This document shows, piece by piece, positions 1-5,721 of a stretch of 10,142 nucleotides of DNA; within the stretch, counting starts at the first letter, position 1, and the number at the start of each line of letters is the position of its first letter. The translations under genes were made by a program, and so were the position numbers. The DNA comes from Firmicutes bacterium CAG:238 (GTDB lineage: Bacteria > Bacillota > Clostridia > Peptostreptococcales > Anaerovoracaceae): positions 1-10,142 of the forward strand of contig FR881956.1 in NCBI GenBank assembly GCA_000435615.1. Direction: 5' to 3'. The notes under the pieces are model-generated. The model searched no databases, had not been told where the DNA came from, and saw only the letters and a program-made list of their open reading frames with translations.

Positions 1-75
1 GATGAAAACGGTAAGCTCATTGCGAAGACAGCACTCAAGCAGTGTAAGTACGCTTCAAGAGTTTGGACTAAATAA
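1..75 (+). CDS. 3' end of an unidentified gene (partial)
   Basis: An open frame enters from the left edge in frame 1 and ends at TAA 73-75. The 24 visible residues finish with the basic tail CKYASRVWTK. A rho-independent terminator follows about 20 nt later, which supports a real gene end. The fragment is too short to assign a family, and I do not recognise it. Confidence 0.6.
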   Translation, partial: DENGKLIAKTALKQCKYASRVWTK

Positions 76-95
76 AAAAACTTGTATATAAACAC

Positions 96-136
96 GCGAA
101 GGCTCGGCGAATTTATGCCGGGCTTTCGCATTTTTT
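96..136 (+). terminator. Rho-independent terminator of the upstream gene
   Basis: A 13-bp stem pairs 96-108 with 117-129, including two G-U pairs, around an 8-nt loop. An A and six T follow (131-136). It lies between the upstream stop codon and the thyA promoter, so it separates the two transcription units. Confidence 0.85.
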
Positions 137-137
137 G

Positions 138-166
138 TTGTTTCTCGGACGAAAATCAAGTATACT
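138..166 (+). promoter_or_regulatory. Predicted SigA promoter of the thyA operon
   Basis: The -35 box is TTGTTT (138-143), followed by a 17-bp spacer and a -10 box TATACT (161-166). Transcription would start near 173, giving a leader of about 33 nt before thyA. The -35 box overlaps the T-rich tail of the preceding terminator. Confidence 0.6.
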
Positions 167-205
167 ATAAGGAAAGCATAAGTGGGCAGAAAAAGGAGGA
201 CAGGC

Positions 206-1036
206 ATGAGCAAAGCGGACAAACTATTTGTAAATATGTGCGAAAAGATTCTGACGGAAGGATTTTCAACAGAAGGTGAGACTGTGCGTGCCCGTTGGGA
301 AGACGGTTCTCCTGCGTATACGATTAAGACGTTCGGAGTTGTGAACAGGTACGACCTTTCCGAGGAGTTTCCGGCGCTGACGCTCAGACCTACGGCAATC
401 AAATCCGCGACGGATGAAATTCTTTGGATTTGGCAGAGAAAGTCCAATAATATACACGATTTAAAACCGCATATCTGGGATGAATGGGCGGATGAAGACG
501 GTTCCATCGGCAAGGCATACGGCTACCAGATGGCGAAGAAATATCAATTCGCGCAGGGTGAAATGGATCAGGTGGATAATGTGCTGTGGCAGCTCAAGAA
601 CCAGCCGCAATCCCGTAGAATTATGACAAACATCTATAATTTTGCGGACCTTTCGGAGATGAACCTGGAGCCTTGTGCTTATAGCATGACCTTTAATGTG
701 ACAGGCAGCAGACTCAATGCGATTCTCAATCAGCGTTCGCAGGATATTTTGGCGGCAAACAACTGGAATGTCGTTCAGTATTCCATCCTGCTGATGATGT
801 TCGCGCAGGTCAGCGGACTGATTCCGGGGCAGCTTGTGCATGTAATTTCGGACGCGCATATCTATAATAAGCATGTGCCGGTAATTGAAGAACTCATTAA
901 GAGGCCGCAGTATCCGGCACCGAAGGTGAAGCTGAACCCTGAAGTCAAGAATTTTTATGATTTCACGACGGCGGACATAATCGTAGAAGACTATCAGACA
1001 AATCCGCAGATTTTGAATATTCCAATCGCAATTTAG
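206..1036 (+). CDS. thyA: Thymidylate synthase ThyA
   Basis: Cytosolic enzyme that methylates dUMP to dTMP using 5,10-methylene-THF, releasing dihydrofolate. The 276-residue product has the catalytic cysteine in LEPCAYSMTF (C157). Exactly 20 residues later it has the dUMP-phosphate site QRSQD (R177, S178, D180), the same spacing as C146/R166 of the E. coli enzyme. The dUMP Tyr/His region appears as SDAHIYNKH and the chain ends in the family-typical P-I-A-I. LAANNWNVVQY in place of the E. coli LGLPFNIASY is the form I associate with clostridial ThyA. ATG 206 is chosen because AGGAGG (194-199) lies 6 nt upstream. An in-frame GTG at 182 would place that ribosome site inside the gene. folA follows after 17 nt and supplies the DHFR needed to recycle DHF. 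Confidence 0.97.
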   Translation: MSKADKLFVNMCEKILTEGFSTEGETVRARWEDGSPAYTIKTFGVVNRYDLSEEFPALTLRPTAIKSATDEILWIWQRKSNNIHDLKPHIWDEWADEDGSIGKAYGYQMAKKYQFAQGEMDQVDNVLWQLKNQPQSRRIMTNIYNFADLSEMNLEPCAYSMTFNVTGSRLNAILNQRSQDILAANNWNVVQYSILLMMFAQVSGLIPGQLVHVISDAHIYNKHVPVIEELIKRPQYPAPKVKLNPEVKNFYDFTTADIIVEDYQTNPQILNIPIAI

Positions 1037-1053
1037 CAGAGAAAGGAAACGAA

Positions 1054-1542
1054 ATGAACTTAATCGCAGCCGCAGACCAAAACTGGGGAATCGGAAAAGA
1101 CGGCGGACTTCTCGTCCACCTTCCGGGAGACCTCAGATATTTCAGAGAAAAAACAAAAGGCAAAGTTGTCGTTATGGGCAGAGCGACGCTCGAAAGCCTG
1201 CCCGGAGGCAGGCCGCTGCCGGAAAGAACCAATATCGTTTTGACGAGCGATACAAGCTTCGGGAAAGAGGGGTGTATCATCGTTCACAGCATGGAGAAAC
1301 TGATGACCGAATGTGCGAAATATGCACCCGACGATGTGATGATAATCGGCGGCGAGCAGGTCTACATGCAGCTCATAAGGCAGTGCGACAGGATCTTTAT
1401 CACTAAGATTTTTGAGACATTTGACGCGGACAAGCATATTATGAATGTGGACAGGATGAAGCATTTTGAACCGGTTTGGGAGAGCGATGTGATGGAAGAA
1501 AACGGCATACAGTATCAATTTGTCGAATACAGGAGAAAATAA
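1054..1542 (+). CDS. folA: Dihydrofolate reductase
   Basis: NADPH-dependent reduction of DHF to THF, needed wherever ThyA is used. The 162-residue product shows the DHFR layout: N-terminal strand LIAAADQNWGIG (3-14), folate-binding HLPGDLRYF with acidic D26, the NADPH-binding VVMGRATLES (39-48) and GRPLPERTNIVL (52-63), and the second nucleotide loop MIIGGEQVY (96-104). The ITKI segment (116-119) carries the conserved Thr that contacts the acid residue through water. The position matching E. coli Trp22 is a valine (V21), which is unusual for the family overall. AAAGG (1042-1046) precedes ATG 1054. The stop codon overlaps the rlmB start by one base (TAATG), so the two are translationally coupled. 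Short spacing to thyA indicates one functional thymidylate cassette. Confidence 0.96.
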   Translation: MNLIAAADQNWGIGKDGGLLVHLPGDLRYFREKTKGKVVVMGRATLESLPGGRPLPERTNIVLTSDTSFGKEGCIIVHSMEKLMTECAKYAPDDVMIIGGEQVYMQLIRQCDRIFITKIFETFDADKHIMNVDRMKHFEPVWESDVMEENGIQYQFVEYRRK

Positions 1543-2417
1543 TGGCGAAGGTAAAGAACAAGAGAGAAAACCACGTGACAAAGCGCGGCACATACGGCTA
1601 CGGTTACGGACCGAAGAATGCGGCTCCGGCGAAAAAAAGCGTACCGGACAGAACGGCTCCGAAGAGAGAGAATTTTGCCGCAGAAAGAAACGAGAACCTT
1701 ATCGTGGGCAGAAATCCGGTCACAGAGGTCTTCAAAAGCGGCAGAGAGATTGATAAACTCGTCGTAAGCAGTACCGAAGGCTCTATGATAAAAATACTGG
1801 CTATGGCGAAGGAAAAGGGCATTCCGGTGATGAAAGTCGAGAAGGCTGCAATGGACAGAATTGCGCCGGGGCAGGCGCATCAGGGCGTTGCGGCTTATAC
1901 CAGCCCGTATGAATATGCGGAAATGGAAGACATTTTTGCGCGGGCAAAGGCGGCCGGTGAAGAGCCGTTCATTATCATACTTGACAATCTGGAGGATCCG
2001 CATAATCTGGGGGCTGTTATGCGAACCGCCGAGTGCGTAGGCGCACACGGGGTTATCATACCGAAGCGCAGAGCCTGCGGGCTTACGGAAACCGTTGCAA
2101 AGGCTTCGGCAGGGGCGATTGAATACATGCCTTGCGTAAAGGTGACGAATATCGCACAGACGATTGATGAACTCAAAGAACGTGGAATCTGGGTGGCCGC
2201 ATGCGACATGGGCGGACAGGAATATTATAAAGCTGACCTGAAAGGTGCGATTGCTGTCGTAATCGGAAGCGAAGGCTTCGGCATCAGCAAACTCGTCCGC
2301 GAAAAATGCGATTTTGTGGTTTCCATGCCTATGGTTGGAAAGATAACATCACTGAACGCGTCGAATGCCGCCGCGGTAATTATGTATGAGGTTAGGAAAC
2401 AAAGAGATGGACAATAG
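1542..2417 (+). CDS. rlmB: 23S rRNA (guanosine-2'-O-)-methyltransferase RlmB (SpoU/TrmH family)
   Basis: SPOUT-fold enzyme that 2'-O-methylates a guanosine of 23S rRNA (Gm2251 in E. coli) using SAM. The 291-residue product has three parts: a basic, probably disordered N-terminal extension (1-50), an L30e-like RNA-binding domain from NLIVGRNPV (about 52-125), and the catalytic SpoU domain. The three SpoU motifs are visible: DPHNLGAVMRTAE (152-164, with catalytic-type N155 and R161), VIGSEGFGISKLV (240-252), and SMPMVGKITSLNASNAAAV (261-279), which forms the SAM-binding knot. ATG 1542 is chosen because AGGAGA (1531-1536) is 5 nt upstream. The longer frame from 1476 would run inside folA. It overlaps sigH by 11 nt. 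rlmB beside sigH is the conserved Firmicutes order, usually with yacP between them. RlmB and related TrmH-family members cannot be fully separated by eye, so the exact target is inferred. Confidence 0.93.
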   Translation: MAKVKNKRENHVTKRGTYGYGYGPKNAAPAKKSVPDRTAPKRENFAAERNENLIVGRNPVTEVFKSGREIDKLVVSSTEGSMIKILAMAKEKGIPVMKVEKAAMDRIAPGQAHQGVAAYTSPYEYAEMEDIFARAKAAGEEPFIIILDNLEDPHNLGAVMRTAECVGAHGVIIPKRRACGLTETVAKASAGAIEYMPCVKVTNIAQTIDELKERGIWVAACDMGGQEYYKADLKGAIAVVIGSEGFGISKLVREKCDFVVSMPMVGKITSLNASNAAAVIMYEVRKQRDGQ

Positions 2418-3021
2418 TGCAGTACATATCCTCACCGACGAGCAGCTTGTAAAGATGGCGCAAGAAGGAAGCGAGACGGCAGAGGAGATTTTAATTGAAA
2501 AATACAAGAGCCTGGCAAAGGGTAAAGCAAAGATTTACTTCATTGTCGGAGCGGAGGCTGAGGATGTTGTTCAGGAAGGCATGATCGGACTCTTTAAGGC
2601 AATCCGCAATTACGACCCGGAACGCGAGGCCTCATTTAAAACCTATGCAGACACTTGCATAAACAGCCAAATTATCACTGCAATCAAGAACGCCAATCGG
2701 AAAAAGCACCAACCGCTGAATGAGTCTTTGTCCCTCAGCAAGACCGTCATTGACGGCGACTGGGAAACGACGATGGAGAATCTTCTCCGTGACAGCGAAG
2801 AGAACAATCCGGAGGTGCTCACATTGATAAAAGAAGTCGTGGATTGCCTGAAAGCACAGGACAGCGGGATTTTCAGCGAGTTCGAGTGGAAGGTATGGAG
2901 CGAGAAATTAAAAGGCCGTCCATATACCGAGATAGCAAGCCTGCTTAACAAATCACCGAAATCCATCGATAACGCGCTGCAGCGAATAAAGAAAAAAGTC
3001 CTTTTGTACATGCAGGAGTAA
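2407..3021 (+). CDS. sigH: RNA polymerase sigma factor SigH (Spo0H type)
   Basis: Alternative sigma factor of the transition phase. In Bacillus it directs genes for early sporulation and competence; the targets here are unknown. The 204-residue product carries sigma region 2 at about 25-98, with AEDVVQEGMIGLFKAIRNYD (51-70) and ASFKTYADTCINSQIITAIK (75-94) for core binding and -10 recognition. Region 4 (about 155-200) ends in the -35 recognition helix KSIDNALQRIKKK (185-197), a close match to Spo0H. ATG 2407 is preferred because AGGA (2394-2397) lies 9 nt upstream. An in-frame ATG at 2386 has no ribosome site. The start lies inside the end of rlmB, so translation is probably coupled. The usual yacP is absent between rlmB and sigH. 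Confidence 0.93.
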   Translation: MDNSAVHILTDEQLVKMAQEGSETAEEILIEKYKSLAKGKAKIYFIVGAEAEDVVQEGMIGLFKAIRNYDPEREASFKTYADTCINSQIITAIKNANRKKHQPLNESLSLSKTVIDGDWETTMENLLRDSEENNPEVLTLIKEVVDCLKAQDSGIFSEFEWKVWSEKLKGRPYTEIASLLNKSPKSIDNALQRIKKKVLLYMQE

Positions 3022-3056
3022 AAACACGAAAATTTGAAATACATGGGAGGAAAAGA

Positions 3057-3185
3057 ATGATAAACAGCAAACAGAGAAGTTATCTGCGGTCAATGGCGCA
3101 CGACCTTGACCCGGTAGCATATATAGGAAAGTTCACGCTTTACAGAGAATCCAAAGAAAACAAACAAATTGTGCTTCCGCGCTAG
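3057..3185 (+). pseudogene. yhbY: Internally deleted YhbY-family RNA-binding protein remnant
   Basis: A 42-residue frame with a good ribosome site (GGGAGG 3045-3050, 6 nt before ATG). The first part, MINSKQRSYLRSMAHDLDPV then YIGK (1-25), matches the start of CRS1-YhbY (KH-like) proteins, which bind pre-50S ribosomal RNA. The rest, FTLYRESKENKQIVLPR (26-42), matches the extreme C-terminus of the same family. The family is normally about 95-100 residues, so some 55 central residues are missing. These include the GKGG loop and the helices of the KH-like fold. The join is in frame at Y-I-G-K/F. Whether the mini-protein is still made is unknown; it keeps start, stop and ribosome site. It is the last reading frame of the thyA-sigH operon. 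Confidence 0.8.
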
Positions 3186-3186
3186 A

Positions 3187-3206
3187 AAAGCATGCAAAAA
3201 TGCTTT
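3187..3206 (+). other. Small hairpin after the yhbY remnant
   Basis: AAAGCAT (3187-3193) pairs perfectly with ATGCTTT (3200-3206) around a 6-nt loop. It follows the last stop codon of the operon and overlaps the -35 box of the tRNA promoter. It is AT-rich with only three trailing T, so it is at best a weak terminator or RNA-end stabiliser. Confidence 0.35.
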
Positions 3207-3233
3207 ACAAAGATGATAGAACTGTGCTACAAT
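3204..3233 (+). promoter_or_regulatory. Predicted SigA promoter of tRNA-Thr
   Basis: TTTACA (3204-3209), an 18-bp spacer and TACAAT (3228-3233). The start site would be near 3240, about 10 nt before the tRNA 5' end, as expected for a stable RNA gene. Confidence 0.65.
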
Positions 3234-3249
3234 AATTAAGCAAAAATAT

Positions 3250-3326
3250 GCTGTTGTAGCTCAGTAGGTAGAGCACTTCCTTGGTAAGGAAGAGGTTCGG
3301 CAGTTCGAGCCTGCTCAACAGCTCCA
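3250..3326 (+). tRNA. tRNA-Thr, anticodon GGT
   Basis: Full cloverleaf with encoded CCA. The acceptor GCTGTTG (3250-3256) pairs with CAACAGC (3316-3322). The D stem is GCTC/GAGC. The anticodon stem CTTCC/GGAAG surrounds loop TTGGTAA with GGT at 3283-3285, reading ACC and ACU. The T stem GGCAG/CTGCT (with one G-U pair) surrounds loop TTCGAGC. The variable region (3293-3298) is 6 nt, where class I tRNAs usually have 4 or 5. It has its own promoter and terminator and sits just upstream of tuf. Confidence 0.96.
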
Positions 3327-3330
3327 TTAG

Positions 3331-3373
3331 AATCCCGTACGGCGACGGTTATCGAGCTGCGCGGGATTTTTTT
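3331..3373 (+). terminator. Rho-independent terminator of tRNA-Thr
   Basis: AATCCCG (3331-3337) pairs with CGGGATT (3362-3368) around a 24-nt loop region that can pair weakly inside. A run of seven T follows (3367-3373). It separates the tRNA from the tuf promoter. Confidence 0.8.
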
Positions 3374-3409
3374 ATGTGCGAAAATTAATTGAAAAGTTGA
3401 AAAAACCAC

Positions 3410-3437
3410 TTGCAAACCAGTCCCAATATGGTAAAAT
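3410..3437 (+). promoter_or_regulatory. Predicted extended -10 promoter of tuf
   Basis: TTGCAA (3410-3415), a 16-bp spacer and TAAAAT (3432-3437), preceded by TGG (3429-3431) that provides the TGn extended -10 element. Transcription should start near 3444, leaving a 5' leader of about 90 nt before tuf. Confidence 0.65.
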
Positions 3438-3445
3438 TAAGAATA

Positions 3446-3494
3446 GGTTTGAGCAAAACCCAATAGTGGATTTGGGGACGCCCAAGTCTGCACT
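3446..3494 (+). other. Foldable 5' leader of the tuf mRNA
   Basis: Two adjacent hairpins can form in the untranslated leader. The first pairs GGTTT (3446-3450) with AAACC (3456-3460). The second pairs TTGGG (3472-3476) with CCCAA (3481-3485), extended by an outer stem AGTG (3465-3468) with CACT (3491-3494). Neither is followed by a T run, so they are not terminators. A role in mRNA stability or tuf control is a guess. The ribosome site AGGAGG (3519-3524) lies outside both. Confidence 0.35.
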
Positions 3495-3534
3495 TCCAAA
3501 AAATAACGTTATATAATCAGGAGGAAATTTCAAA

Positions 3535-4728
3535 ATGGCAAAACAGAAATTCGAAAGAACAAAACCGCATATTAACATCGGTACAATCGGTCACGTAGAC
3601 CACGGTAAGACAACCCTTACAGCAGCAATCACAAAGGTTCTCCACCAGAGATACGGTCTTGGTGAAAACGTAGAATTCGACCAGATCGACAAAGCTCCGG
3701 AAGAAAGAGAAAGAGGTATCACAATTTCTACAGCACACGTAGAATACGAAACACCGAACAGACACTACGCACACGTAGACTGCCCGGGCCACGCTGACTA
3801 TGTAAAGAACATGATCACAGGTGCAGCACAGATGGACGGAGCAATCCTTGTAGTAGCAGCAACAGACGGACCGATGCCGCAGACAAGAGAACACATTCTT
3901 CTTTCCAGACAGGTAGGTGTACCATACATCATCGTATTCCTGAACAAGTGCGATATGGTAGACGACGAAGAACTGCTTGACCTTGTAGAAATGGAAGTAA
4001 GAGAATTACTTGATGACTATGAATTCCCGGGAGATGACACACCAATCATCAGAGGATCCGCACTTATGGCATTAGAAGATCCTGCAGGCCCATGGGGAGA
4101 CAAGATTGTAGAACTGTTCGAAGCAGTAGACAGCTACATTCCTGAACCGGAAAGAGACAACGATAAGCCATTCCTGATGCCGGTAGAAGACGTATTCTCC
4201 ATCACAGGACGTGGAACAGTAGCAACAGGAAGAGTAGAAAGAGGCGTACTTGAAGTAGGAAACGAAGTAGAAATCGTAGGACTGACAGAAGAGAAGAGAA
4301 AAGTAGTTGTAACCGGAGTAGAAATGTTCAGAAAGCTTCTTGACAGAGCAGAAACAGGCGACAACATCGGAGCACTTTTAAGAGGCGTACAGAGAAACGA
4401 AATCGAAAGAGGACAGGTACTCTGCGCACCGGGCTCGATTCACCCGCACACACACTTCAAGGGACAGGTATACGTACTGAAGAAAGAAGAAGGCGGAAGA
4501 CATACACCGTTCTTCAACGGATATAGACCGCAGTTCTATTTCAGAACAACAGACGTAACAGGCGACCTTCAGCTTCCGGAAGGAACAGAAATGTGCATGC
4601 CTGGAGATAACATCATCATGGAAGTAAAGCTGATCACACCGATCGCAATCGAAGAAGGACTTAGATTCGCTATTCGTGAAGGCGGAAGAACAGTAGGTTC
4701 CGGCGTAGTTACAGAGATTATCGAATAA
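3535..4728 (+). CDS. tuf: Elongation factor Tu
   Basis: GTPase that delivers aminoacyl-tRNA to the ribosomal A site. The 397-residue length is normal. The G domain shows the P-loop GHVDHGKT (19-26), switch I RGITI (60-64), switch II DCPGHADY with catalytic H86 (82-89), the guanine-specificity motif NKCD (137-140) and SAL (175-177). Domains 2 and 3 are complete, with TGRGTVATGRVERG and the C-terminal REGGRTVGSGVV. AGGAGG (3519-3524) is 10 nt before the ATG. Codon choice is extremely uniform (Val mostly GTA, Thr ACA, Arg AGA, Glu GAA), unlike the mixed use in neighbours and typical of a very highly expressed gene. It is a single-gene unit with its own promoter and terminator, not in the rpsL-rpsG-fusA operon. 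Confidence 0.99.
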   Translation: MAKQKFERTKPHINIGTIGHVDHGKTTLTAAITKVLHQRYGLGENVEFDQIDKAPEERERGITISTAHVEYETPNRHYAHVDCPGHADYVKNMITGAAQMDGAILVVAATDGPMPQTREHILLSRQVGVPYIIVFLNKCDMVDDEELLDLVEMEVRELLDDYEFPGDDTPIIRGSALMALEDPAGPWGDKIVELFEAVDSYIPEPERDNDKPFLMPVEDVFSITGRGTVATGRVERGVLEVGNEVEIVGLTEEKRKVVVTGVEMFRKLLDRAETGDNIGALLRGVQRNEIERGQVLCAPGSIHPHTHFKGQVYVLKKEEGGRHTPFFNGYRPQFYFRTTDVTGDLQLPEGTEMCMPGDNIIMEVKLITPIAIEEGLRFAIREGGRTVGSGVVTEIIE

Positions 4729-4737
4729 GAATCTCTG
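4712..4737 (+). other. Hairpin enclosing the tuf stop codon
   Basis: CAGAGATT (4712-4719) pairs perfectly over 8 bp with AATCTCTG (4730-4737), leaving a 10-nt loop that holds the TAA stop (4726-4728). There is no T run. It competes with a 5-bp hairpin TGCGT/ACGCA (4736-4751). It may stabilise the mRNA end or be fortuitous. Confidence 0.4.
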
Positions 4738-4768
4738 CGTCATTAAACGCATATAAGCTAAATTGAGG

Positions 4769-4792
4769 GCGGCTCCGCGAGGGGCCGCTTTT
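4769..4792 (+). terminator. Rho-independent terminator of tuf
   Basis: GCGGCTCC (4769-4776) pairs with GGGGCCGC (4781-4788), with one G-U pair, around the tetraloop GCGA. TTTT follows directly (4789-4792). This is the strongest GC-rich hairpin in the window. Confidence 0.9.
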
Positions 4793-4799
4793 ATAGTGT

Positions 4800-4828
4800 T
4801 TGACATTCTATAAATAGGGTGTTAGAAT
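4800..4828 (+). promoter_or_regulatory. Near-consensus promoter of the ecf operon
   Basis: Perfect -35 TTGACA (4800-4805), an optimal 17-bp spacer and -10 TAGAAT (4823-4828), with TGT (4820-4822) giving an extended -10 element. The start site would be near 4835, about 44 nt before ecfA1. No riboswitch-like fold is apparent in the short leader. Confidence 0.8.
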
Positions 4829-4878
4829 AAAATGGTCTATGAATATATGAATAAAAATTACAGTAAAGAGGGACTTTG

Positions 4879-5721
4879 ATGACGGAGAATATAATTAAGG
4901 TCGAAAATTTAATATTTGAATACGCCAAAACCGGCGAGGAAGAAAACATAACAGTTCGAGCAATCGACGATGTGAGCTTTGAAATCGAAAAGGGCAGTTT
5001 TACAGCGATTATCGGAAAAAACGGATCAGGAAAATCGACACTTGCGAAGAACCTGAACGGGCTTTTAATTCCATCATCGGGCGCGGTGTACGTTGCAGGA
5101 TATGATACAAAAGATGACAAACACATCTGGGATGTGCGGCAAACCGCGGGAATGGTATTTCAGAATCCCGATAATCAGCTGGTATCAGCCATCGTAGAAG
5201 ATGATGTGGCGTTCGGACCGGAGAACCTGGGAGTACCGCCGGAAGAAATCCGGGAAAGAGTTGACAAGGCACTTGAAGATGTCAACATGGGAGCATTCAA
5301 GAAAAAGGCACCGCATCTTCTCTCGGGCGGCCAAAAGCAACGAATCGCAATTGCAGGCGTTGTTGCAATGAAACCGCAGTGTATTATTTTCGATGAGCCT
5401 ACGGCCATGCTTGACCCAAAGGGACGCAAGGAAATAATGGCGATTATTGATGAACTGCATGCAGAGGGGATCACTGTGGTGCTTATCACGCATTTCATGG
5501 AAGAGACAGTGAATGCAGACAGACTGATTATTATGAACGAGGGACGTGTGCTGCTGGACGGAGCACCGGCGGAAGTATTCAAACAGCGGGATCTTATCCG
5601 CTCCGTGAACCTTGATGTGCCTTTGATGGCAGAACTTTCGTTTAAACTTCGGGAACTTGGAGTGAAAGTGCCCGACAATATTATTACAGAAGAAAAGATG
5701 GTTGAATTTATATGTCAATAA
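4879..5721 (+). CDS. ecfA1: ECF transporter energy-coupling ATPase EcfA1
   Basis: One of two ABC ATPases of the energy-coupling factor module, which powers uptake of vitamins and metals by exchangeable membrane S components. The 280-residue product shows Walker A GKNGSGKST (46-54), Q-loop MVFQNPDNQL (Q95), the ECF-type AFGPENLG (111-118), ABC signature LLSGGQKQR (147-155), Walker B CIIFDEP (168-174, catalytic E173), D-loop (L178-D179) and the switch His in ITHF (H205). ATG 4879 is preferred over an adjacent TTG at 4876; GAGGG (4868-4872) is 6 nt upstream. It overlaps ecfA2 by 10 nt. It is called A1 because it comes first in the operon, the usual order. Confidence 0.94.
   Translation: MTENIIKVENLIFEYAKTGEEENITVRAIDDVSFEIEKGSFTAIIGKNGSGKSTLAKNLNGLLIPSSGAVYVAGYDTKDDKHIWDVRQTAGMVFQNPDNQLVSAIVEDDVAFGPENLGVPPEEIRERVDKALEDVNMGAFKKKAPHLLSGGQKQRIAIAGVVAMKPQCIIFDEPTAMLDPKGRKEIMAIIDELHAEGITVVLITHFMEETVNADRLIIMNEGRVLLDGAPAEVFKQRDLIRSVNLDVPLMAELSFKLRELGVKVPDNIITEEKMVEFICQ

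Noticed and set aside
182..205. GTG start giving an extra 8 residues to ThyA
   Set aside because: The AGGAGG ribosome site (194-199) would lie inside the gene; ATG 206 is correctly spaced from it.
55..513. Long minus-strand reading frame opposite thyA, and similar minus-strand frames opposite folA, tuf, ecfA1, ecfA2, ecfT and trmB
   Set aside because: They are shadows of well-supported + strand genes, with no family signature and no ribosome site that I could see.
1476..1541. Upstream start extending RlmB into folA
   Set aside because: The extension lies wholly inside folA; ATG 1542 has a ribosome site and the usual TAATG coupling.
3187..3206. Hairpin as a full terminator of the sigH operon
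   Set aside because: The stem is AT-rich with only three trailing T; kept only as a weak structural feature.
4829..4878. Possible riboswitch ahead of ecfA1, as ECF genes are often vitamin-regulated
   Set aside because: The leader is only about 44 nt and AT-rich with no recognisable aptamer core.
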